Source: Planctomycetota bacterium (GTDB lineage: Bacteria; Planctomycetota; Planctomycetia; Planctomycetales; Planctomycetaceae). Taken from it: 21,541 bases of DNA. This document shows positions 1-7,429 of the stretch, one piece after another. Both the position numbers and the translations under genes were made by a program. Where the stretch lies: NCBI GenBank assembly GCA_023429275.1, contig JAEYWB010000175.1:1-21541 (forward strand), given 5' to 3'. The notes below the pieces were generated by a model that was not told the origin of the DNA, did no database searches, and saw nothing but the letters and a program-made list of their open reading frames with translations. Position 1 is the first letter of the stretch; each line of letters begins with the position of its first letter.

Positions 1-233
1 CCCCCTGGCTGCTCCATATGGGGGTGTACGCCTATCGCCCGGAGTTCCTGATGGCGATGACCGAAATGCCGCGCGGGAAACTGGAGCAACTCGAGAGCCT
101 GGAACAGCTTCGGGCGCTGGAAGCCGGAGCATCCATTCTCGTCCAGGTCGTTCCACACCGCTCGGTTGGAATCGATACCGCTGCCGACTATGCTGCCTTC
201 GTCGCCCGCCAGCGGGCCGTCCGCGAAGGATGA
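1..233 (+). CDS. kdsB: 3-deoxy-manno-octulosonate cytidylyltransferase (CMP-Kdo synthetase), C-terminal part
   Basis: Only the last ~77 residues are present; the 5' end lies outside the window. The frame reads without interruption from the left edge and ends with TGA at 231-233. KdsB activates Kdo with CTP to give CMP-Kdo for lipid A-core assembly in the cytoplasm. The visible part matches the family C-terminus: HMGVYAYRPEFL (the conserved H-x-G-x-Y-x-YR), then LEQLESLEQLRALEAG, and a terminal GIDTAADYAAF, which corresponds to the family's GIDTxxDL ending. A strong terminator follows 33 bases later and pyrG, which supplies the CTP substrate, is next on the same strand. Its presence implies a Kdo-containing LPS. 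Identification is from these motifs alone. Confidence 0.88.
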   Translation, partial: PWLLHMGVYAYRPEFLMAMTEMPRGKLEQLESLEQLRALEAGASILVQVVPHRSVGIDTAADYAAFVARQRAVREG

Positions 234-265
234 GCCCGGCGAGGATTGAGGGCCGGCGACGCTAC

Positions 266-300
266 AAACCGGGGGGACATTGCCCCCCGGTTTTTCATTT
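266..300 (+). terminator. intrinsic terminator between kdsB and pyrG
   Basis: Positions 266-276 (AAACCGGGGGG) and 283-293 (CCCCCCGGTTT) form a perfect 11-bp stem with a 6-base loop (ACATTG), followed by a T-rich tail (TTCATTTTTA). It ends about 70 bases before the pyrG start, so it most likely ends kdsB transcription. A role as a pyrG leader attenuator is an alternative. Confidence 0.85.
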
Positions 301-369
301 TTAGGACGGTCGCTTCGCGCTCCGGCAGGAGTTTTCGGTGCGCGCGGGGCCGCAGAGCATGTCGGAGAT

Positions 370-1989
370 ATGGCGAAGCACATTTTCGTGACCGGTGGAG
401 TCGTCAGTTCGCTCGGTAAGGGGCTGACATCTGCCTCCGTCGGCCTCCTTCTGGAGCGCCGCGGCCTTCGCGTCCGGATGCAGAAGCTCGACCCCTACCT
501 CAACGTCGACCCCGGGACGATGAGTCCCTACCAGCACGGCGAGGTCTACGTCCTCGACGACGGAGCCGAAACCGACCTCGACCTCGGCCACTACGAGCGG
601 TTCACGAACAGCCCGCTGTCGCGCAAGTCGAACTACACGTCGGGACGGATCTACCAGACCGTCATCCAGAAAGAACGCCGCGGCGAGTACCTCGGCGGGA
701 CCGTCCAGGTCGTTCCGCACGTCACCGATGAGATCAAGTCGGCGATCCTGGACCTCGCCCAGCCGGACGTCGACGTCGTCATCACCGAACTCGGCGGGAC
801 GGTCGGAGACATCGAGGGGCTGCCGTTCCTCGAAGCCATCCGCCAGATTCCGCTGGAGATCGGAAAGCAAAACTGTCTGTTCATCCACCTGACGCTTGTC
901 CCGTACCTCAAGGCCGCCAAGGAAGCGAAGACCAAACCCACCCAGCACTCGGTGGGCCAGCTCCGTCAGATCGGGATTCAGCCGGACGTCCTGATCGTCC
1001 GCACCGAACGGCCACTCGGCAAAGAGGCGTGCGAGAAGATCGCCCTGTTCTGCAACGTCGAGCGGCACGCCGTCATCGAGGAGCAGGACAAGGAACTCTC
1101 GATCTACGAGGTCCCCGTTGGACTCGCTGAAAACCGTCTGGACCGGCTGATCATCGACAAACTGGGCCTTCCGCCCGGGGAGCTGAACCTCGACGACTGG
1201 AAACAGATGCTCGACCGGATCCGCAACCCGCTCAAGGAGGTGACGATCGCCGTCGTCGGGAAGTACATCGAGCACCGTGACGCGTACAAGTCGATCTACG
1301 AGTCCCTCAACCACGCCGGCTTCTCGCAGTCGACGCGCGTCCTCGTGAAGCGGATCGAGGCGGAGCAGCTCGAAGGGAGCGACGCGGACTTCGCCCTGAG
1401 CGGGATCGACGGTCTTCTCGTCCCGGGGGGCTTCGGATACCGGGGGATCGAAGGGAAGATCAAGGCGATCGAGTACGCCCGGAAGAACAAGATCCCGTAC
1501 TTCGGCATCTGTCTCGGGATGCAGACCGCGGTGATCGAATTCGCCCGGAACGTCCTGGGCCTCAAGGAGGCGAACAGCACCGAGTTCGAGCCGGACTCGC
1601 GCGACCCCGTGATCTGCATGCTCGAGGAGCAGCGGACGATCAGCGACAAGGGGGGGACGATGCGTCTCGGCTCGCAGCCCTGCCTGCTCAAGAGCGGCTC
1701 GAAGGCGCGGGCCTGTTACGGGGCCGACCAGGTCATGGAACGCCACCGCCACCGGTACGAGTTCAACCCCGAGTACCGGACGCGGATGCTCGAGAGCGGT
1801 CTCGAGATCTCCGGCCTGAGCCCCAGCGGCAACCTCGTTGAGATCGTCGAACTCCCGAACCACCCGTGGTTCGTGGCGGTGCAGTTCCACCCCGAGTTCA
1901 AGTCGAAGCCGCTCGCGCCGCACCCGCTGTTCAAGGGATTCGTCGGAGCGGCGATTGAACGGCGACAGCGGATGGCGGTTGGGGAGTGA
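370..1989 (+). CDS. pyrG: CTP synthase (glutamine hydrolysing)
   Basis: 539 residues, the normal length for the family. It converts UTP to CTP using ATP and ammonia from glutamine, the last step of de novo pyrimidine nucleotide synthesis. The N-terminal synthetase domain opens with [18 protein letters not shown] (P-loop-like). The C-terminal class I glutamine amidotransferase domain has nucleophile Cys381 in FGICLGMQ and the His507/Glu509 pair in FHPEF, close in position to Cys379, His515 and Glu517 of the E. coli enzyme. The ATG at 370 was chosen because the family begins M-[TA]-K-[YH]-I-F-V-T-G-G. The frame is open 30 codons further upstream, but that part runs through the terminator and has no family similarity. 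GGAG lies only 2 bases before the ATG, a short spacing. The next gene is convergent, 40 bases away. Confidence 0.97.
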   Translation: MAKHIFVTGGVVSSLGKGLTSASVGLLLERRGLRVRMQKLDPYLNVDPGTMSPYQHGEVYVLDDGAETDLDLGHYERFTNSPLSRKSNYTSGRIYQTVIQKERRGEYLGGTVQVVPHVTDEIKSAILDLAQPDVDVVITELGGTVGDIEGLPFLEAIRQIPLEIGKQNCLFIHLTLVPYLKAAKEAKTKPTQHSVGQLRQIGIQPDVLIVRTERPLGKEACEKIALFCNVERHAVIEEQDKELSIYEVPVGLAENRLDRLIIDKLGLPPGELNLDDWKQMLDRIRNPLKEVTIAVVGKYIEHRDAYKSIYESLNHAGFSQSTRVLVKRIEAEQLEGSDADFALSGIDGLLVPGGFGYRGIEGKIKAIEYARKNKIPYFGICLGMQTAVIEFARNVLGLKEANSTEFEPDSRDPVICMLEEQRTISDKGGTMRLGSQPCLLKSGSKARACYGADQVMERHRHRYEFNPEYRTRMLESGLEISGLSPSGNLVEIVELPNHPWFVAVQFHPEFKSKPLAPHPLFKGFVGAAIERRQRMAVGE

Positions 1990-2029
1990 AGACCGGATCG
2001 GCCGATTCTCCGGACCGACCTTCGCTCGG

Positions 2030-3556
2030 CTACGGCTTCAGACTGTAGACCGCCAGGGTCTCCTGGTCCCGCAGGTAGAGCTTGCCATTCGCGACAACGG
2101 GATGCGGCCATGCCGGGCGGTCTCCCCGGTTCGTCGGGCGGAAGCGGCCGGTTTCCCGGTACTCCTTTGGGGTCGCTTCAAACATGGCGACCTGTCCCTC
2201 TTCGCTACGAAGGATGATCTGCCCGTCGGCGTAGACCACCGCTCCCTTGCCGACGGAGCGGTTCTGCCACATCACGTTCCCGGTCGCGATGTCGAGGCAC
2301 TTCAGAACCGCCTCGTCGGTTCCGTAGAGATAGTCGCCGTCGATCACCATGCCGCCGTGGTGGCTCTTCATGTCTTTCGTGTGGTAGGCAAGCGTCTCCG
2401 AGACGCCGTTTCGTGAGCCGGTCAGGCGGACGAGTGCCCCCCCGGTGCCGTACCCGGACGCGCTGAAGACGTTTCCCTTCCATTCGAGCGGCGACGAACA
2501 GTTGGCCGTCCCGTTCGCCGAAGAACTGTTTCCCCAGAGGAACTTTCCGGTGTCGGCCCGGACTCCGATCGTTCCGGTGTGCACGAAGTTGACGTACTGC
2601 CGGACTCCGCCCGTCTCCACGATGATTGCGGACGAGTAACCGGTCTGCGGATTGCCCGGGACCGCCGCCTTCCAGATCAGCCTTCCGTTCGTCTTGTTGA
2701 GGGCGACCATCGCCGCCCCCTGTCCTCCTGGCGTGACGACGACCTTGTCGCCATCGACGAGCGGAGACTCGCTGATCCCCCAGACGATGTTGTTCGCCCC
2801 GAACTCGTTCAGGATGTTTCCGCCCCAGACCTGTTCCCCATTCGCCAGGCGGAGGCAGACGAGGTCGCCGTTTGCGCCGAGGGCATAGACTCTGTCGCTG
2901 TCGATCGTCGGCGTCCCGCGCGGCCCGCCTCCCTGACCATCGGGACGAGTCCGGCCGATCCTGACGGCCCACTCCTGACGCAGGGTCTCTTCGTTGAGGC
3001 AGATCACGTATTCGTCGCTGTCACGGCTCCCCATCGTCAGGATCTTGCCGTCCGCGAGGGTGACCGTCGAATAGCCGATTCCCAGGTCCCGTCCGACTCC
3101 CGTCTGCCTCGGCCCATCGGCCGGCCAGGACTTGAGAAGTCCCGTCTCCAGCGAACGATTGTCCCGATTCGGCCCGCCGTACTGGAACCAGCCGGTTCCC
3201 TTCGCCGTCGCCGTGGACCTGGCGTTCCCAGCTTTCGACGTGGTCGGTTTCGAGCCTGCCGCGGCCTTCCTGATCCGGACGTCAGTGACTTTTCCGTCCT
3301 TGTTCGTCGTCACGGTCAGGGACTGGCCCTCCTGCAGGGCGTCGATCTTCACCGCCCTGGTGAGGTTGAAGAACCTGACCCCCTCCGGAAGCTCGAACGT
3401 GATCGTCTCCCCTTTCGCCGTTTCGACGTCGATCGTTCTCGCGTCGGCATCAACGGCGCGGAGCGTGCCGTTCGTCACCGCTGCCATCAGGGGCAGGGAA
3501 ATGGCCAGGAAGAGAAGTGGCAGAACGAAACGCAGCCAGACATTCCGTCGACTCAT
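2030..3556 (-). CDS. secreted PQQ-like beta-propeller repeat protein
   Basis: 508 residues. Residues 1-26 form a signal peptide (MSRR, hydrophobic FVLPLLFLAISLPLM, then Ala-Ala), so it is exported. Residues ~28-96 look like a small beta-barrel domain (NGTLRAVDADARTIDV..., ...EGQSLTVTTNKDGKVTDVRI), recalling DUF5666-type repeats. A Lys/Ser/Thr/Ala linker (~98-120) follows. Residues ~122-508 form a beta-propeller of the PQQ_2/BamB type, opening with FQYGGPNRDNRSLETGLLKS and repeating blades such as DGKILTMG, SDRVYALGANGDLVCL, NGKLYLRDQETLAVYSL. Such propellers are abundant in planctomycetes and most do not bind PQQ; the ligand is unknown. The start at 3556 is supported by GGAG seven bases upstream and the signal peptide, against an in-frame extension of 30 codons. 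Divergent from fae with a 234-base gap. Confidence 0.85.
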   Translation of the reverse strand: MSRRNVWLRFVLPLLFLAISLPLMAAVTNGTLRAVDADARTIDVETAKGETITFELPEGVRFFNLTRAVKIDALQEGQSLTVTTNKDGKVTDVRIRKAAAGSKPTTSKAGNARSTATAKGTGWFQYGGPNRDNRSLETGLLKSWPADGPRQTGVGRDLGIGYSTVTLADGKILTMGSRDSDEYVICLNEETLRQEWAVRIGRTRPDGQGGGPRGTPTIDSDRVYALGANGDLVCLRLANGEQVWGGNILNEFGANNIVWGISESPLVDGDKVVVTPGGQGAAMVALNKTNGRLIWKAAVPGNPQTGYSSAIIVETGGVRQYVNFVHTGTIGVRADTGKFLWGNSSSANGTANCSSPLEWKGNVFSASGYGTGGALVRLTGSRNGVSETLAYHTKDMKSHHGGMVIDGDYLYGTDEAVLKCLDIATGNVMWQNRSVGKGAVVYADGQIILRSEEGQVAMFEATPKEYRETGRFRPTNRGDRPAWPHPVVANGKLYLRDQETLAVYSLKP

Positions 3557-3675
3557 GAAAATGCTCCGAAGAATGCACCGATCGAGAACTGCTCCGCAGT
3601 GCCGTAGTGTGGCAGTGTTGCTGACATCCCCGCAACGTGAATCCAAGCCGCTCCGGGGAAACCTCGCGGCTCCTG

Positions 3676-3689
3676 CTCCATAACTGGAG
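3676..3689. promoter_or_regulatory. short inverted repeat in the fae/beta-propeller divergent spacer
   Basis: CTCCA-TAAC-TGGAG, a perfect 5-bp inverted repeat about 100 bases before fae and 120 before the divergent beta-propeller gene. It could be an operator, but it is short enough to be chance. I see no clear -35/-10 pair in this spacer. Confidence 0.2.
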
Positions 3690-3790
3690 AGAGTCGGTGG
3701 AAAATCACGGTATTCGTTGATATGACTTGCCGCTCACGGCGAGCCAGGCCACCTTCAACAGCTCATTTCAACCACTTCCGGGAGAGTTCC

Positions 3791-4288
3791 ATGGCGTTCA
3801 GCATCGGCGAAGCCCTTGTCGGCGAAGGAAATGAAGTCGCACACATCGACCTGATCATCGGCGACAAGGCCGGTCCCGCTGGCATCGCGTTCGTCAACGC
3901 TCTTGCCAATCAGTCGAACGGCCACAGCAACCTGCTGGCCGTCCTCGAGCCGAACCTCGCCGTCAAGCCCGCCACCGTCATGATCACCAAGGTGACGATC
4001 AAGGGGGCGAAGCAGGCCGTTCAGATGTTCGGGCCCGCGCAGGTCGCCGTCGCGAAGGCGGTTGCCGACAGCGTCGAGTCGGGCATCATCCCGAAGGACC
4101 AGGCGGACAAGCTGGTCATCGTCTGCGGCGTCTTCATCCACTGGCTGGCCGAAGACGAAAAGAAGATCTTCCAGTACAACTACGAAGCGACCAAGCTCTC
4201 GATCGCCCGCGCAATGAAGAACGAGCCGAGCGCTTCGGAAATGCTTGCCAAGAAGGCCGCGAGCAAGCACCCGTTCTACAATGCCTGA
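3791..4288 (+). CDS. fae: formaldehyde-activating enzyme (5,6,7,8-tetrahydromethanopterin hydro-lyase)
   Basis: 165 residues, the usual length of free-standing Fae. It condenses formaldehyde with tetrahydromethanopterin to methylene-H4MPT and acts in the cytoplasm. The N-terminus [20 protein letters not shown] carries the family's catalytic His (His18 here; His17 in Methylobacterium extorquens numbering). Downstream motifs also fit: [41 protein letters not shown] and a C-terminal SKHPFYNA. The ATG at 3791 was chosen over an ORF opening at 3722 because GGGAGAG sits seven bases upstream and the family starts at this Met. The product of Fae is the substrate of MtdB, encoded 215 bases downstream on the same strand. 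The spacer between them holds a hairpin and a repeat, so co-transcription is not certain. Confidence 0.95.
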   Translation: MAFSIGEALVGEGNEVAHIDLIIGDKAGPAGIAFVNALANQSNGHSNLLAVLEPNLAVKPATVMITKVTIKGAKQAVQMFGPAQVAVAKAVADSVESGIIPKDQADKLVIVCGVFIHWLAEDEKKIFQYNYEATKLSIARAMKNEPSASEMLAKKAASKHPFYNA

Positions 4289-4321
4289 TCGGCGTCCGCG
4301 TCGAATCTGTGCCGTCTTCAG

Positions 4322-4350
4322 CAACCCGGTCGTGTCGCACGGCCGGGTTG
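4322..4350 (+). terminator. stem-loop after fae, possible terminator
   Basis: CAACCCGG-T-CGTG pairs with CACG-G-CCGGGTTG, giving a 13-bp stem (one T-G wobble) with a 3-base loop (TCG), 34 bases after the fae stop. It lacks a real T-tract (TTGCGTTG follows), so it may end transcription only partly, or instead stabilise the fae mRNA 3' end. Confidence 0.5.
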
Positions 4351-4383
4351 TTGCGTTGACAGGAGAAGTTTCAAGTGGCAGGG

Positions 4384-4457
4384 ATCAAGTATCAGGCCGA
4401 ACAAGGACCGGCGGCTTCACATCTCCTTTTTGATACCTGATACTTGATACCTGATTC
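4384..4457. repeat. intergenic tandem 14-mer with inverted partial copy
   Basis: TTGATACCTGATAC (4430-4443) is followed directly by TTGATACCTGATTC (4444-4457), differing at one base. Upstream, 4384-4396 (ATCAAGTATCAGG) is the exact reverse complement of 4436-4448, so the segment can fold into a 13-bp stem with a 39-base loop. It lies between fae and mtdB, is more AT-rich than its surroundings, and is not coding. It could be a miniature mobile or REP-like element, or an RNA structure; the sequence does not decide. Confidence 0.7.
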
Positions 4458-4503
4458 TTGCTCCTTCGGATCCTGGGCCTCCGACTCTTTCACCTCGCCT
4501 TCC

Positions 4504-5355
4504 ATGAAAAAGATCCTGATCCAGCTCGACACCGATCCCCATCCGAGCACGTTCGACCGCGTCGTTGCGATCGATGCCGGTGTCGAGGCACTCTTCAGTT
4601 ACGGCGGGATCACGCCAGACAACGTCACCGGCCTTGTCCACGGCGGGATGTTCACCCGGGGGCCGCAGGATCTGCGGAACACGGCCCTGTTCATCGGCGG
4701 CAGCAACGTCGACGCCGGGGAGGCGCTTCTCCGTAAGGTTCGGAAGGCGTTTTTCGGGCCGGTCCGGATGTCGGTGATGATCGACTCCAACGGCTCGAAT
4801 ACGACCGCAGCGGCGGCGGTTCGGGCCGCGGCGAAGCACCTGACGCTGAAGGATGTCGACGCCCTGGTCCTGGGGGGGACCGGGCCGGTGGGGCACCGGG
4901 CCGCCCAGATCCTTTCGAGCCTCGGAGCCCGGGTGCACGTCGGTTCGCGTGCAAAGGAACGGGCCGAGCAGACCTGCTCCGCGATCCGCGAGGTCGTGCC
5001 CGATGCCCATCTCGAGGCCTGCGGGCAGGAAGAATCCGCGGAGCGTCTCAAGCAGTGCCAGCTCGTCATCGCAGCGGGGGCGGCCGGCGTTCAGTTCTTC
5101 GCCGAGCCTGACTGGACGTCGTCGCCCTCTCTGAAGGTCGCAATCGATCTCAATGCGGTCCCCCCGGCAGGTCTGGAAGGGATCGGGATGACCGACAAAG
5201 CGGTGCAGAAGGGGGAGATCGTCTGCTACGGCGCGATCGGTGTCGGTGGCACGAAGATGAAGATCCACAAGGCAGCGGTCGCGAAACTGTTCGAACAGAA
5301 CGACCAGATCCTCGACACCGCTGCGATTTATCGCATCGCCGAATCGCTCGGCTGA
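4504..5355 (+). CDS. mtdB: NAD(P)-dependent methylene-tetrahydromethanopterin dehydrogenase
   Basis: 283 residues. It oxidises methylene-H4MPT to methenyl-H4MPT with NAD(P)+, the step after Fae in formaldehyde oxidation. It resembles M. extorquens MtdB along its length: MKKILIQLDTDPHPSTFD at the start, YGGITPDNV (33-41), MFTRG (49-53), FFGPVRMSVMIDSNGSNTTA (83-102), the Rossmann loop LGGTGPVGHRAA (123-134), and near the C-terminus YGAIGVGGTKMKIHKAAVAK and an AIYRIAESLG end that parallels the family. The frame is open for 20 codons upstream, but those come from the repeat region. ATG 4504 is chosen by family alignment. I see no clear Shine-Dalgarno before it. It could be named MtdC in some schemes; which cofactor it prefers cannot be read from sequence. 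Its last 28 bases overlap the convergent gene tail to tail. Confidence 0.92.
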   Translation: MKKILIQLDTDPHPSTFDRVVAIDAGVEALFSYGGITPDNVTGLVHGGMFTRGPQDLRNTALFIGGSNVDAGEALLRKVRKAFFGPVRMSVMIDSNGSNTTAAAAVRAAAKHLTLKDVDALVLGGTGPVGHRAAQILSSLGARVHVGSRAKERAEQTCSAIREVVPDAHLEACGQEESAERLKQCQLVIAAGAAGVQFFAEPDWTSSPSLKVAIDLNAVPPAGLEGIGMTDKAVQKGEIVCYGAIGVGGTKMKIHKAAVAKLFEQNDQILDTAAIYRIAESLG

Positions 5356-6398
5356 GTTTCGCCACGGGATTCCGTAGCCGGGAGCTGCAGGTCGACGACG
5401 ACCGGAAAGTGGTCCGATCCTGTCTTCGCCGCGACGCGGTGGGACCGGACTGCGATCCCCCCCGAAACCAGCACATGGTCGATCGGAATCCGCAGCAGCA
5501 TTGCGTGCGTCGGCCAGGTCGGCTGAAGGCCGAACCCGCGGCCCGCTTCGCGGAGGCCGCTCTCGCGCACCAGGTCGCGAAAACTGTGTGACCAGGGGGT
5601 GGTGTTGAGGTCTCCGCAGAGCACGACGGGCCCTGAGAGCGAGGAGATCCGCTCCGCCATCTCCGTCAGCATGCCGTTGCGGAAACGGGTCAGCTGTCCG
5701 TTCGCGGGCGGAGGAGGGTGGGCGCCGACGACGGTCAGTGTTCCCCGATCGACCTCGATTTCACAGACGATCGGCGGACAGCCGAACGGCGTCGGAATCG
5801 GATCGACCTTCCGGATCGGAAGCCGGCTGAAGATTCCCGCTCCCCACGCGGATTCCGTGAAGGCGAATGAATAGCGGTGCGGATACAGACTGCTCTCGCG
5901 CATCGCCGCGTCGACGACATCATTGAGCTCCGACACATAGACGATGTCGGGCTTCTCATCGCGGAGGACTTCCAGGATCCGGTCGGCGTCGGTATTGCCG
6001 ACGAACGTGTTGAGGGCGCAGATCCGGACAGTCTGCCCGCGGCTCTCGGGCTGAACGACCGGGAAGTATCGAAGGGCGAGCGGACCCCCGTTGACGACCG
6101 TCACCAGCAGAGCCACGGAACAGAACCGCCAGTTCCGAATGAGGGCGAACAGAATCGCAGCGACCGCGGCACCAGCCGCCGCCTGCAATGGGAAATGAGC
6201 CAGCAGGTCCAGAAGCCATCCCAGCCGCCCCGCGATCCATCCGACCGGGGGGAGAAACGCCGCCAGAAGGAGAAGCCGCGCAACGGCCCTCGCAGCCTGC
6301 TGTGCCAACGACTTCGGCAGCCCTCCTTCCTCGGAGCCGATCGGAGCCGGACGCGAGGGGACATCTTCAGCCGGCAGTTCTACATCCACATCAGGCAT
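5328..6398 (-). CDS. membrane-anchored endonuclease/exonuclease/phosphatase (EEP) family protein
   Basis: 356 residues. A polar N-terminus (1-37) is followed by three hydrophobic segments (~41-60, 68-88, 92-108) and then an EEP (DNase I-like) domain (~123-340). Visible catalytic elements in order: Asn130 (CALNTFVGN), Glu157 (VSELND), His227 (VGAHPPPP), Asp263/Asn265 (CGDLNTTPWS), Asp307/His308 (IDHVLVSGG), Asp329/His330 (SDHFPVVVDL). All the metal and general-base positions of the fold are present, so it should be an active phosphodiesterase or phosphatase. The layout resembles YafD-type proteins with the catalytic domain probably outside the inner membrane. The substrate is unknown (nucleic acid, phospholipid and sugar phosphate are all possible). 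Its 3' end overlaps mtdB by 28 bases. Confidence 0.85.
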   Translation of the reverse strand: MPDVDVELPAEDVPSRPAPIGSEEGGLPKSLAQQAARAVARLLLLAAFLPPVGWIAGRLGWLLDLLAHFPLQAAAGAAVAAILFALIRNWRFCSVALLVTVVNGGPLALRYFPVVQPESRGQTVRICALNTFVGNTDADRILEVLRDEKPDIVYVSELNDVVDAAMRESSLYPHRYSFAFTESAWGAGIFSRLPIRKVDPIPTPFGCPPIVCEIEVDRGTLTVVGAHPPPPANGQLTRFRNGMLTEMAERISSLSGPVVLCGDLNTTPWSHSFRDLVRESGLREAGRGFGLQPTWPTHAMLLRIPIDHVLVSGGIAVRSHRVAAKTGSDHFPVVVDLQLPATESRGETQPSDSAMR

Positions 6399-6446
6399 CG
6401 TCCCGATCGCTTCCCTTCCCGAAGGTCGTCGCAGGGGGAACAGGGA

Positions 6447-6545
6447 TCACAGAGAGCGACTGAGGCCGACAAGAGCGGCTCGCTGCGATCGCGACGATCG
6501 ACATCGTTCCACTGCTCTGTGACCTCTGGACCTCTGTGACCTCTG
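6447..6545. repeat. intergenic CTCTGTGACCTCTG repeat with inverted partial copy
   Basis: CTCTGTGACCTCTG occurs exactly at 6515-6528 and again at 6532-6545 (17-base period). An inverted copy of its first eight bases, TCACAGAG, lies at 6447-6454, about 60 bases away. It fills most of the 173-base spacer between the aminotransferase and EEP genes. The word resembles 'cacagaggtcacagagg'-type intergenic repeats I remember from planctomycete and other environmental genomes (recollection, not checked). It is non-coding. Confidence 0.6.
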
Positions 6546-6571
6546 CGGCAATATCGCCATGGATCACCCGC

Positions 6572-7429
6572 TCATCCGCAAACCCGCCGGATCTCTTCGC
6601 GGTACGCTTCCTCGAGCCGCCTCGTGATCGGTCCCGGCTTACCGTCGCCAATGTTCCGCTCGTCGACGCGAACGATCGGCAGGACTTCGGCTGATGTACC
6701 GGTCACGAACAGCTCATCCACCTCCCAGAGGTTCGCTCGCGTGAGCGGCTGCTCCCGACAGGGGATTCCGGCCTTTTCGGCAAGATCGAGGACAAGCCCG
6801 CGCGTAATGCCCGGGAGGATGTTCGCTTCCAGCGGAGCGGTCAGGAGGTGGCCGCCGGTAATCCCGAAGACGCTCGTGTGCGAACCTTCAGTGATCGAAC
6901 CGTCATCGGCGACCAGCAGCGCCTCGTCACAGTCTGCCTCGTTGGCCTCCTGGGCGGCCAGGCAATTCGCCAGAAGGTTGATCGACTTGATGTCGCACCG
7001 CTTCCACCGCTGGTCAGGAACCAGGATGGCCGAGCCCCCCGTCCCGCGCAGGGCCGCGAGCGGGTCGCCGCCGAGGTCCTTCACCCAGATCAGTTCGTTC
7101 GGCTTCGGGGCGGGGGAGGGGAAGTGATGCATTCGGGGCGCTTCACCACGCGTCACCTGAATGTAAACGAGCCCGTCGAGCACCCCGCTATGCGCGAGGG
7201 TCTCCCGCATCCGCGTTTCAAGACGGTGAAAATCGATCGAGATCCGCAGCTCCGCGAGACTCTCCTGCAGCCGGTCGGTGTGCTCCTTTTCGAGGAACGG
7301 CTTGCCGTGGTAGACCCGCAGGACCTCGTAGACACCATCGCCGAAGAGGAATCCGCGGTCGAGAACGGAGACCTTGACCTCTCCGAGAGGCATTTCGACG
7401 CCGTTCCAGTTCGAGAGAGTCTCTTTCAC
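6572..7429 (-). CDS. class IV aminotransferase, D-amino-acid (D-alanine) aminotransferase-like
   Basis: 285 residues, a PLP enzyme of fold type IV. Catalytic Lys148 lies in RCDIKSINLLANCLAAQEA, the phosphate-binding side includes Glu181 (ITEGSHTSVF), and LDRGFLFGDGVYEVLRVY (23-40) is the family N-terminus with Tyr34. The segment VTRGEAPRMHHFP holds Arg99 and His101, which match the Arg98-x-His100 recognition pair of Bacillus D-amino-acid aminotransferase. This favours a D-amino-acid enzyme (D-Ala/D-Glu for peptidoglycan) over a branched-chain enzyme or 4-amino-4-deoxychorismate lyase. The start is GTG at 7429, with GGAG seven bases upstream (GGAGAAGCACC). It lies 194 bases downstream of the MFS gene on the same strand. 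Confidence 0.85.
   Translation of the reverse strand: MKETLSNWNGVEMPLGEVKVSVLDRGFLFGDGVYEVLRVYHGKPFLEKEHTDRLQESLAELRISIDFHRLETRMRETLAHSGVLDGLVYIQVTRGEAPRMHHFPSPAPKPNELIWVKDLGGDPLAALRGTGGSAILVPDQRWKRCDIKSINLLANCLAAQEANEADCDEALLVADDGSITEGSHTSVFGITGGHLLTAPLEANILPGITRGLVLDLAEKAGIPCREQPLTRANLWEVDELFVTGTSAEVLPIVRVDERNIGDGKPGPITRRLEEAYREEIRRVCG

Noticed and set aside
301..1923. 540-codon open frame on the minus strand opposite pyrG
   Set aside because: It is the mirror frame of a high-GC gene; composition is rich in Arg/Asp/Leu/Val without domains, and pyrG motifs on the other strand are unmistakable.
2030..3556. Reading the PQQ-like protein next to fae as a methanol dehydrogenase
   Set aside because: At 508 residues it is shorter than XoxF/MxaF (about 600), lacks their catalytic-site motifs as far as I can see, and has the general planctomycete PQQ_2 propeller pattern.
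2579..3607. 342-codon plus-strand frame opposite the beta-propeller gene
   Set aside because: No domain or start signal; the minus-strand frame has a signal peptide, ribosome binding site and propeller repeats.
4430..4457. Start of a CRISPR array
   Set aside because: The units are directly abutting 14-mers without spacers and there are only two; no cas genes are in the window.
4417..5268. 283-codon minus-strand frame opposite mtdB
   Set aside because: Its N-terminus is translated from the intergenic repeat and the rest mirrors mtdB codons.
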